From assembly GCA_021777685.1 (NCBI GenBank), contig JAJYDH010000013.1:1-26133 (forward strand): a DNA stretch of 26,133 nucleotides. Reading direction: 5' to 3'. The stretch comes from Planctomycetota bacterium. GTDB taxonomy: Bacteria > Planctomycetota > Planctomycetia > Isosphaerales > Isosphaeraceae. The notes under the pieces were generated by a model. It ran no database searches. It was not told the DNA's origin and saw only the letters and a program-made list of their open reading frames with translations. This document shows, piece by piece, positions 9,059 through 15,409 of this stretch; position 1 is the stretch's first letter; the number at the start of each line of letters is the position of its first letter. The position numbers and the translations under genes were made by a program.

Positions 9059-9337
9059 ATGCCGAACCCTCGCGACGTCGCCGAGGTCCTCAACCGCGAC
9101 TTCCTGGAGACGCGGAGCAAGGTCCTCGACCTGGCCGCCGCCCTGGACCGGCTCGACCGGGCCCCCGGCCGGGCCCTCGACCATCCGCCCGACCGCCGGC
9201 TCGCCCAACTCCGCCAGGCCCTCGAAGCCCTGCTAGAGCCCGGCCCCGGCCGGGCCGAGACAGTCCAGCGCCTCTTCTCGCTCGAATACGACCCCGAATG
9301 GCGAGAGAAGGCCGGCCTGGCCGGGCCACGGTCTTGA
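9059..9337 (+). CDS. conserved-looking small hypothetical protein
   Basis: A 92-residue protein that I do not recognise. It is mostly predicted helix: residues 1-32 (RDVAEVLNRDFLETRSKVLDL) and 45-62 look amphipathic, and the C-terminus reads LFSLEYDPEWREKAGL. There is no signal peptide, membrane segment or cysteine motif. The start ATG has GGAG 8 bp upstream, and GC at third codon positions is high, as in neighbouring genes, which supports real coding. It is alone on the plus strand, with a decayed transposase immediately downstream. A cytoplasmic accessory protein is the simplest guess, with no evidence for a specific role. Confidence 0.6.
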   Translation: MPNPRDVAEVLNRDFLETRSKVLDLAAALDRLDRAPGRALDHPPDRRLAQLRQALEALLEPGPGRAETVQRLFSLEYDPEWREKAGLAGPRS

Positions 9338-9377
9338 TGATAGTGGACCCCGAAAACTGCCTCGTGGCCGATCAGTG

Positions 9378-10104
9378 TCACACGGATGGGAACGCCAGCC
9401 ATTCGGAAATTGACCAGATATGATCCGCCAACCCCGCCGCCATCGCCGGGCTTCTCTTCCGCCACTTGCCTTGGTCGTCTTTGATTCGTAAGGTCCGAAC
9501 CGGCCAGCAGAAATCGCGCACGCACATCGACATGCATGTCACCGACTCGTGATATCTCCAGTCCTTGCTGAAACGGTACGTCTCGCGGGCCTTCCGGGCG
9601 TTGCGATGCCGGTCGGTGCCGTTATGGCGCTCCACGAACGACGTGTTGATCGATCGGCTCACCTTCGACATCCCCAACGCCGCGACCAACGCCGCCATCG
9701 TGCCGAAGACCACTCGCGTGGCGATCGACACCACGCGGCCCTTCTCTCGGGTCTTCTCCACCACGGCAGAGGTCAGGCCCTTCGGTGCGACCTTGTAAGG
9801 AGCCCTGGGACGGCCCGGCTTGCCGGTCCGGGGCGGCGTGATCGTCTCCCCATGCATCAAGGATCGCGTCCTCGTAGGCCAGATGGCCGTCGGTCGTCAT
9901 CAGGTCCATCGACCGTCCCCCGGTGCGTTGCTTGAAGTCATTGACCAACGCGACGACGTTCTCGGCCGTCCGCTCGCCGACCACGATGCTGATCACCAAT
10001 CGACTCTCGGCATCGATGCGGAAGGGGACGTCAGCGACTTCGCCAGGTGGTGGGAGGGCATCAAGGGCAAGGTCGTCGAGATCCTCCCAGGTCACATGGT
10101 CCAC
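9378..10104 (-). pseudogene. IS1-type transposase, frameshifted and 5'-truncated
   Basis: Two overlapping minus-strand frames together make the catalytic part of an IS1-like DDE transposase. Frame one (from about 10050) contains RIDAESRLVISIVVGERTAEN and TTDGHLAYEDAILDAW. After a frame change near 9850-9860 the second frame continues with GETITPPRTGKPGRP, KTREKGRVV, INTSFVERHNGTDRHRN, FSKDW and FCWPVRTLR, ending at 9378. Candidate catalytic acids are Asp near 10013, Asp near 9887 and Glu at 9630-9632. The change needs one extra or two missing bases. The usual N-terminal zinc-ribbon/helix-turn-helix region is not visible upstream, and no terminal inverted repeat pair was found. I therefore read it as a dead remnant. 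A programmed frameshift is less likely because the known IS1 shift is -1 and no slippery run is present. Confidence 0.8.
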
Positions 10105-10235
10105 GCAAACGACCCCTGCGACCAGCGGGATAATCCCGAGGCCGAAGGGGTCGTCATCGAGAAAGACCGGGGGCGGGGGCTCCTGAAAGGGATGGGCCTT
10201 TTGATCACCTGCTACTTCAGGCGGACGTTGAAAAA
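10036..10235 (+). other. possible coding remnant next to the transposase debris
   Basis: In plus-strand frame, this stretch has strongly G/C-biased third codon positions, better than the minus-strand transposase frame running opposite. It reads through GHMVHANDPCDQRDNPEAEG and RGLLKGMGLLITCYFRR. The latter faintly resembles the N-terminal membrane-associated segment of NuoI-type proteins, but no iron-sulfur cysteine motif follows. It may be a fragment of a gene broken by the insertion, or chance. Its end overlaps the 3' end of the arginine dihydrolase gene. Confidence 0.2.
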
Positions 10236-11083
10236 TGGGCGAGAGTACACGCTGGATCGGGCTCGGCTGTCTGCCACGGTGGAGTACTCAGATAGAGCGT
10301 CAGACACTTGGCGCTCCCCCCGGCCTTGATGAACTCGGTCAAGCGGAGAGGGCGGGAGTCGAAGCCGAGGTCGTTGAGGGCCCGGGCCAGCTTCGGGGCG
10401 CCGTCGTTGAGCACGACGGTCCGGCCGACGACCACGGCGTTGCAGCTGAACGAGACCGCCTCCTCGGCCGAGACCTCGATCAGGGTGCCGATCTGCCCCT
10501 TCAGGACCGACCGGCCGTAGTCGTCGAAGGCCCCAGGGTAGTAGATCGCGGCCGTTTCCGACAGGGGGCAGAAGCAGGTATCGAGGTGGTAGAACCGGGG
10601 GTCGACCAGCTCCAGGGGCAGGACGGGCACGCCCAGCCGCTCGCCGATCCAGTGGTGGCTCCGCGCGTCGGAGCGGAACCGATAGCCGGCGAACAGCGTG
10701 GGGCCGCAGAAGAGGGCGTCGCCGGCCCCCTCGAAGTTGCGGCCCGGGGGCAGGGCCTCCACGACGAACCCATGAGCCCTCGCCCAGCGGTCGAAGTGGG
10801 GCGTCTCCCCCTGCCGGACCCCGTGGCGGAACCGCGAGCTGAGGAAGAGGTCGCCGAAGACCAGGCCCGCGTTCGCCGTGAACACCAGGTCGGGCAGGCC
10901 CGGCTGCGGCTCCATCAGCTCGACCGTCACGCCGAGGTCGACGAGCGTGTCATGCAACGCCCGCCACTGGCGATGCGACTCGGCGGGGTCGCTGCCGACC
11001 TGGCGGTCCATCCACGGGTTGATCTCGTATTCGATCCCGTAATAGTCCGGCGGGCACATCAGGATCCGAGGCGTCGTGTCCAT
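10217..11083 (-). CDS. arginine dihydrolase/dimethylargininase-type amidinotransferase-fold hydrolase
   Basis: A 288-residue guanidine-modifying enzyme. It closely follows the N-terminal domain of cyanobacterial ArgZ/AgrE: LMCPPDYYGIEYEINPWM (8-25, with Asn22), VFTANAGLVFGD (67-78, Asn71), FEGAGDALF (117-125), FYHLDTCFCPLS (164-175, His166) and FIKAGGSAKCLTL (251-263, catalytic Cys260). Asn22 and Asn71 are, from memory of ArgZ, associated with dihydrolase activity (arginine to ornithine, ammonia and CO2), whereas plain dimethylargininases make citrulline. The preceding gene on the same strand is the matching ornithine cyclodeaminase-type domain. The last 23 residues or so (after LTLYL) do not look like the family and lie against transposase debris, so the C-terminus may be altered. 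Dimethylargininase is the main alternative. Confidence 0.85.
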   Translation of the reverse strand: MDTTPRILMCPPDYYGIEYEINPWMDRQVGSDPAESHRQWRALHDTLVDLGVTVELMEPQPGLPDLVFTANAGLVFGDLFLSSRFRHGVRQGETPHFDRWARAHGFVVEALPPGRNFEGAGDALFCGPTLFAGYRFRSDARSHHWIGERLGVPVLPLELVDPRFYHLDTCFCPLSETAAIYYPGAFDDYGRSVLKGQIGTLIEVSAEEAVSFSCNAVVVGRTVVLNDGAPKLARALNDLGFDSRPLRLTEFIKAGGSAKCLTLYLSTPPWQTAEPDPACTLAHFSTSA

Positions 11084-11146
11084 CGTCGGCGACTCCCGGG
11101 GTTAGGGCTGATGTCGTTGTTCGTTCGCTTCGATTTCCAGTCTTCC

Positions 11147-11175
11147 GCCTCCCTCTCCCTCTGGGAGAGGGAGGC
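11147..11175. repeat. 29-bp palindrome, copy 1
   Basis: GCCTCCCTCTCCC, then tct, then GGGAGAGGGAGGC: a perfect 13-bp stem with a 3-base loop. An identical 29-bp copy is at 12565-12593. This copy lies between the cyclodeaminase stop and the arginine dihydrolase start. It could end or weaken transcription between them, but the absence of a following T-run on the minus strand argues for a dispersed REP-type repeat rather than a classical terminator. Confidence 0.75.
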
Positions 11176-11201
11176 AGACTTTATCTCTCGCGTCAGTCCC
11201 A

Positions 11202-12467
11202 TTAGAGCACGCTGAGCATCCCCGCCAGCGACCGCAGGAACGGCTCGACGTCGGTCACGAGCCCGACGGTCTGGAACGTCCCCCGGTCGCTGAGCTTGGT
11301 CACGGTAGCGGGGTTGATGTCGACGCAGACGACCTTGACCCACGCCGGGAGCAGGTTGCCGGTGGCGATCGAGTGCAGGGCCGTCGCGATCATCAGGGCG
11401 AAGCCGACGTCCTTGACCGACTCGCGCATCCGGGCCTGGGCCCGGATCGAGTCGGTGATGACCTCGGGCAAGGGGCCGTCGTCGCGGATCGAGCCGGCGA
11501 GGACGACGTCGACGCCGTGCTTGACGCACTCGTACATGATCCCGGATCGGATCAGCCCCGAGTCGACGGCGGCCTTGATGCCTCCCCGGCGGCGGATGGT
11601 GTTGATCGTCCGGAGGTGATGTTCGTGGCCGTGCTCGATCGACTCGCCCCGGTCGATCGAGACGCCCAGGCTGGTCCCGTAGATGGCCTGCTCGATGTCG
11701 TGGGTGGCCAGGGCGTTGCCGGCGAAGAGGGCCTGGACCCACCCCTCGCGGATGAGCTGGGCGACGTGACTCGCCGAGCCGGTGTGGACGATCGCCGGCC
11801 CGCCGACGAGCAGCACCTTCTTGCCGGCCGCCCGGGTGGCGCGGATCGAGTCGGCCACGCCTTGCAGGCTGACGGCCTTGGGCTTCTCGCTGGAGACGCC
11901 CGAGCCCATGAAGCCGAACAGCGACGCCTCGCGAGGGCGCTCGGTCGGCACGACGCGGAGCCCGTCGTGGCCGACCACGATCGGCATCCCGGCCTGGACG
12001 TCGACCATCGGCACGCACCGGGCGGTCTTCGCGACCGGGTCGACGGCGATCCCGCAGTCCATCTCCTGGTCGGACACGTCGATCCACCGGCCGCCCAGGC
12101 GGAGCTGGGTCCGCTGGTTGGTCGTGCTGTAGAAGTGGTCGGGGAAGGCCCCGGAGATGTCGGCGGCCTCGACCTTCGCGTCCTCGGGGTCGACCGGCGA
12201 GGCGCCGTGCTCGACGAGGTCGCCGAGGATCTCGTCCAGGTCCGCCGCCGAGGCCGCCCGGATGGCGATCCGGGCGTAGCTCGGGTCGACCCGCCGGGCG
12301 CCGATCTTGCACTCGCGGATCTCGAAGGTCCCGCCCATCTGCAAGATCCGGTCGAGGATCTTGGGCAGGAGCAGCGAGTCGACGATGTGCCCCCGGACCT
12401 CCACCTCTTCGATCACGCCCGAGGTCGGCTCCGGGGCGTGGCTCTCCCGCCGGTCGTCGCGGTCCAT
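11202..12467 (-). CDS. ornithine cyclodeaminase-type protein (TIGR00300, LOR/SDH conserved region)
   Basis: A 421-residue protein of the family first described as the LOR/SDH bifunctional enzyme conserved region, which includes archaeal ornithine cyclodeaminases and the C-terminal domain of cyanobacterial AgrE/ArgZ. Diagnostic stretches are EVEVRGHIVDSLLLPKILD (21-39), FMGSGVSSEKPK, LVGGPAIVHTGSA, LFAGNALATHDIEQA, GTSLGVS, RSGIMYECVKHGVDVVLAG, SIRDDGPLP and VCVDINPATVTKLSDRG. The reaction is ornithine to proline plus ammonia using bound NAD. The next gene on the same strand, 118 bp downstream, supplies the arginine dihydrolase half of AgrE. The start ATG 12467 has GGAAGG upstream. A palindrome lies on each side of the gene. 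The family is certain; the reaction is taken from characterised relatives. Confidence 0.88.
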   Translation of the reverse strand: MDRDDRRESHAPEPTSGVIEEVEVRGHIVDSLLLPKILDRILQMGGTFEIRECKIGARRVDPSYARIAIRAASAADLDEILGDLVEHGASPVDPEDAKVEAADISGAFPDHFYSTTNQRTQLRLGGRWIDVSDQEMDCGIAVDPVAKTARCVPMVDVQAGMPIVVGHDGLRVVPTERPREASLFGFMGSGVSSEKPKAVSLQGVADSIRATRAAGKKVLLVGGPAIVHTGSASHVAQLIREGWVQALFAGNALATHDIEQAIYGTSLGVSIDRGESIEHGHEHHLRTINTIRRRGGIKAAVDSGLIRSGIMYECVKHGVDVVLAGSIRDDGPLPEVITDSIRAQARMRESVKDVGFALMIATALHSIATGNLLPAWVKVVCVDINPATVTKLSDRGTFQTVGLVTDVEPFLRSLAGMLSVL

Positions 12468-12564
12468 GGCGTCGGCATCCTTCCGGGTGTCGTGGTTCGT
12501 CGGCCTCCTGGACCTATTCTAGCCCGAATCGAGATTTCGAGGAATCGATGAGGTGTGTCTTTCT

Positions 12565-12593
12565 GCCTCCCTCTCCCTCTGGGAGAGGGAGGC
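12565..12593. repeat. 29-bp palindrome, copy 2
   Basis: Identical in all 29 bases to the palindrome at 11147-11175, with a 13-bp stem and a tct loop. It lies between the stop of the DUF1573 gene and the start of the cyclodeaminase gene. The flanking bases of the two copies are different, so the repeat unit is essentially the palindrome itself. Confidence 0.75.
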
Positions 12594-12618
12594 AAATAAG
12601 TCGCAATGAGGCGAGTCA

Positions 12619-13614
12619 TCAAGGCTCGACGTGCAGCGTCGCCGAGACGTCGACCGGGGCCTCGCCGGGGAGGTCCGTGGTGATCCGGAAGCTCCGGCTC
12701 AGGTCGCCTCGGGTGTTCGACTGGGCCGGGTTGTAGGTCAGGTTGAGGATGTGGAGCGGCTTGCGGGCGGTGTCGGCGGCCTGGAGCGAGAAGCCCTCGC
12801 CGTTCCCCTCGACCTTGGCGATCGCGAACGGTTTGCTGGCCCGGACGACGAACTTGCCCTGGACCGCGGCGGCCGAGTTCACGCTCCCCAGCGCCAGCGA
12901 GGCGGGGGTGGCCGACAGCTCGCCCCGGATCTGGCCGCCGATGGGGACGGGGATGCTCGGCGTCTCGGGGTCGTTGGTGATGAGCCTGAGCTCGTCGCGG
13001 AGGATGCCCGCCGGGGCGTCGGGCCGGAGCGCGACGGTGAGCTGGTACCCGACCGAGCCGTTCGCCCGCTGCGTCTCCTGGAGCGAGGCGGTGATCGCCT
13101 TGCTGGACGAGGTCAGCTTGACGATCTTCCAGTCGGGCTTGCCGATCCGGTCGATCGCCAGCACCTGCGAGGGCGACTGGCCCCGGCTCACCTGGCCGAA
13201 CTCGATCGTGCCCGGGTTGAGCACGACGTCGCTCAGGATCATCGACCGGACGCCCAGCCCGATCTCCGACTCCTGGTTTCCGGCCATCACAGAGACGAAC
13301 AGGGTCGTCGCCTTCGGGCCGACGAAGTTCCGCGTGTCCATCTGGGCCTCGATGATCGCCGTCTTCCCCGGCTGGACCACCGACGCGCTCGCCGTGCCGC
13401 TGGTGCAGCCGCACGAGACCCGCAGGTTCAGGATCGAGATCGGCACGTTCAGCTTGTTGGTCAGCACGAACGGATGCCGGACCACCCCCCCTCGGGGGAC
13501 CATGCCGAAGTCGTGCGACCGCTCGCTGAACAGCGTGTCGGGCCAGTTCTGCGCCTGCGCCGCCCCGCCGATCGTCAACAGGCCCGCGAAAACCAAGAGC
13601 GAAAGCCGACTCAT
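12619..13614 (-). CDS. secreted DUF1573 domain protein
   Basis: A 331-residue protein. Residues 1-22 are a Sec signal peptide (MSRLSLLVFAGLLTIGGAAQAQ). Residues about 33-130 are a DUF1573 domain: HDFGMVPRGGVVRHPFVLTN, then RVSCGCTSG with the characteristic Cys68-x-Cys70, then the QPGKTAIIEAQMDT strand. The rest is a further run of immunoglobulin-like beta strands, including ITNDPETPSIPVPIGGQIRGEL, which resembles another domain of the same type. The function of DUF1573 proteins is not established; in planctomycetes they are commonly exported. The open frame extends to 13740, but the ATG at 13614 has GGAGG 7 bp upstream and starts the signal peptide. The gene stands 5' of the arginine-to-proline pair's palindrome on the same strand, with no clear functional link. 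Confidence 0.85.
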   Translation of the reverse strand: MSRLSLLVFAGLLTIGGAAQAQNWPDTLFSERSHDFGMVPRGGVVRHPFVLTNKLNVPISILNLRVSCGCTSGTASASVVQPGKTAIIEAQMDTRNFVGPKATTLFVSVMAGNQESEIGLGVRSMILSDVVLNPGTIEFGQVSRGQSPSQVLAIDRIGKPDWKIVKLTSSSKAITASLQETQRANGSVGYQLTVALRPDAPAGILRDELRLITNDPETPSIPVPIGGQIRGELSATPASLALGSVNSAAAVQGKFVVRASKPFAIAKVEGNGEGFSLQAADTARKPLHILNLTYNPAQSNTRGDLSRSFRITTDLPGEAPVDVSATLHVEP

Positions 13615-13776
13615 CCTCGCCTCCGTGCGACCGGTCGGGGTCCTACCCCAAACATCCGTGGAATGCCAGCGTGGATTATCGTCCGGATCGCCCGTCGCGC
13701 TCAGTGTTACCAACTTTTGCGAAGTAGCCAGCTTGCACAAACTACCTAAATCCAGGCCCGTCTCTCATCCCGACGC

Positions 13777-14433
13777 CTAATCTTCGTCCGGTAAGACACC
13801 ATGCTCGACGAGGTATCGGAAGTCTGGCGGGCAGACATCCCACGCCGCGAGATAGGTCGGTTCGAAGGGCAGGTTGACGTACAGGTCGGAGTCGAGCCAG
13901 ACCGGCATCGCCGGCAGGTCGGCCCCCACGCGGAGCGGCTCGATGAACGCTTCCGGGGTCAATTCCCGGACCGAGGCGGCCGCGCGGTAGGAGGCCAGGA
14001 GCAACGGCTCGTCGGCGGGAAGCTCGAACGGCACGCCCTCGTCGAACTCGTCCCAGATGAGCTTGTGGAGCGTCTGGGGATCTTGCGGCCCGGGAGGAAA
14101 TGGATCGATGACGAGGAGGTTGACGCCGCTCCTGAGGAAGTCGACCGCCTTCGCCACGAATTCCCGGACTACGATCTTGCCGGCCTTGTTCCCGGGCGAG
14201 ACGACCTCGATGGCGCTGACCACGTCGCCCAGATGATGCCGGATGACCACCCGGTTGGCCCGCTCGTGGAACCGGCCCTCTCGGGGGTAGACGGACGAGT
14301 ATTGCTCGACGAGCGCCGAGTATCCCGCAGGCAACAACCCGGCGTTGAGGGTGTCGCAAATCGAGATGGTCCACTGCTGGTGGAAGTGGTGGTAAAGCGT
14401 ATCTGGGACAGGCTTCCAGTCGTGCATCGGCAT
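13777..14433 (-). CDS. DUF4058 family protein, short paralogue A
   Basis: A 218-residue protein of the DUF4058 family. It opens with MPMHDW, followed by HHFHQQW (15-21), RANRVVIRH (58-66) and the signature IEVVSPGNK (75-83), then FLRSGVNLLVIDPFPP (99-114). The E-x-x-S-P-x-N-K signature with the later VID resembles the core of restriction-endonuclease-like folds, but activity has not been shown to my knowledge. Compared with paralogue B it lacks about 34 residues between positions 45 and 56. The reading frame continues upstream to 14661, but that part overlaps the amidohydrolase fragment and is not homologous; MPMHDW matches the MPIHDW start of the paralogue, fixing the start. It follows the displaced amidohydrolase 3' end after 31 bp. 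Confidence 0.8.
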   Translation of the reverse strand: MPMHDWKPVPDTLYHHFHQQWTISICDTLNAGLLPAGYSALVEQYSSVYPREGRFHERANRVVIRHHLGDVVSAIEVVSPGNKAGKIVVREFVAKAVDFLRSGVNLLVIDPFPPGPQDPQTLHKLIWDEFDEGVPFELPADEPLLLASYRAAASVRELTPEAFIEPLRVGADLPAMPVWLDSDLYVNLPFEPTYLAAWDVCPPDFRYLVEHGVLPDED

Positions 14434-14464
14434 GGCTGAGCCTCCCGGACGATTGTACCACGAA

Positions 14465-14602
14465 TCAGCCGTCTGCCCCTTCGCCCCGCCCGAAGATCCG
14501 CCGGGGGTTGTCGAGCAGGACGTGCCGGGCGATGCCCAGGGCCCGGCCGAGCGACCACCCCCGGCCCTTGATGGCAGCTTCGGCCAGGATCTCGCGGAAC
14601 AT
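14465..14602 (-). pseudogene. displaced 3' end of the amidohydrolase gene
   Basis: A 45-codon frame, ATG to TGA, that duplicates the C-terminus of the amidohydrolase at 15410-16717. It reads MFREILAEAAIKGRGWS, then LGRALGIARHVLLDNPRR, then IFGRGEGADG. The real gene has MFRKILAEVLAEDAIKGRGWS and so on, with four more residues. The ATG directly follows the stop codon of DUF4058 paralogue B (14603-14605) with no gap, marking a recombination joint. The fragment has no barrel, no HxH motif and no obvious ribosome binding site, so it is taken as debris rather than a gene. Confidence 0.85.
14478..14527. repeat. direct repeat, copy 1 (50-bp identical core)
   Basis: These 50 bases are identical to 15417-15466 and in the same orientation. 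Similarity continues, with scattered changes and one 12-bp gap, to 14602 (against 15556). The repeat corresponds to the 3' end of the amidohydrolase gene and, with its partner, brackets DUF4058 paralogue B. Confidence 0.9.
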
Positions 14603-15328
14603 TCAGGGGGCGGATTCCAACACTTCCTTGAGCAGGGCCGGGTACACCCGCCAGACTTCATTGTAGGTCGCGTCCAGCGGGCACGGCACGTAGTCGTACT
14701 CGGTCAGGAACAGCGGGATGGACGGCAGCGGGTCGCCCACCCCGACCGACTCGACATAGGCGGTCGGCAAGTCTCCGCCGATGTACGACACGACGGTCAG
14801 CGGCTTCTCCGGCAGGAAGTCGAACGGCACGTCGCCGAACTCGTCCCAGATCGCCTTGTGGATCCCCTGCGGGTCGCGGGTCGTCGGCGGGAACAGGTCG
14901 ACCACGACCAGGTGAACGCCCTGGTTCAGGATGTCGGCCGCCTTCTCGACGAACGCTCGGATCGCGTGCCGGCTGTCCTTATTCCCGGGCGACACGATCT
15001 CGATGATCGCCACCACTCGGCCCCTGCCGTGACGGATGACGACGCGGTCGGCCCGCTTCGCGTAGTTGATCCGCTCGAACTTCTGGATCACCCGGGCGGA
15101 GGGAGCGGGCGCCGGCGCGATGGCGACCCCGCCCGCGTCACCCATCGGCGATCGAGCCTGGAGCGTGACCACGTCCGGGACGGGTCGGCCGGTGACTTGC
15201 TCGGCCAGGGCGATGAACTCCGGCGGAAGCCCGCCACCATTCAGGGCATCGGTCAGGGCGCCGATCCATCGCTGGTGAAAGTGGTGAAAGTCACCCGCCT
15301 CGGCGCGCGTCCAATCGTGAATTGGCAT
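14603..15328 (-). CDS. DUF4058 family protein, paralogue B
   Basis: A 241-residue paralogue of the protein at 13777-14433. It shares the MPIHDW start, HHFHQRW (15-21), KRADRVVIRHGRGRVV (91-106), the signature IEIVSPGNK (109-117) and the IWDEFGDVPF segment. It carries an extra segment of about 34 residues near 50-85, rich in Ala/Pro (GVAIAPAPAPSA), that resembles a linker. The start was set at MPIHDW because the few codons upstream are not conserved in A; a GAGA stretch precedes the ATG. The gene is flanked on both sides by copies of the amidohydrolase 3' end and its stop abuts the second copy. Function is unknown; DUF4058 genes are often numerous in planctomycete and cyanobacterial genomes. 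Confidence 0.83.
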   Translation of the reverse strand: MPIHDWTRAEAGDFHHFHQRWIGALTDALNGGGLPPEFIALAEQVTGRPVPDVVTLQARSPMGDAGGVAIAPAPAPSARVIQKFERINYAKRADRVVIRHGRGRVVAIIEIVSPGNKDSRHAIRAFVEKAADILNQGVHLVVVDLFPPTTRDPQGIHKAIWDEFGDVPFDFLPEKPLTVVSYIGGDLPTAYVESVGVGDPLPSIPLFLTEYDYVPCPLDATYNEVWRVYPALLKEVLESAP

Positions 15329-15409
15329 CTCTCGCCCCCTTTCCAGATCATACTTCGCCCGAGGTCTCATTTCATCCAGCGGCCTCCCAGGGGTTCAATT
15401 CTCCCGTCC

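Noticed and set aside
7501..9537. A 678-residue protein ending at 7501
   Set aside because: Its first 287 residues are low-complexity Arg/Gly/Ser sequence crossing the small gene at 9059 on the other strand; the ATG at 8676 starts a signal peptide.
9343..10105. Complete IS1-sized element bounded by short inverted repeats (gtggacc at the left, ggtccac at the right)
   Set aside because: The match is only 7 bp, the transposase N-terminal domain would not fit inside, and the bases beyond do not match.
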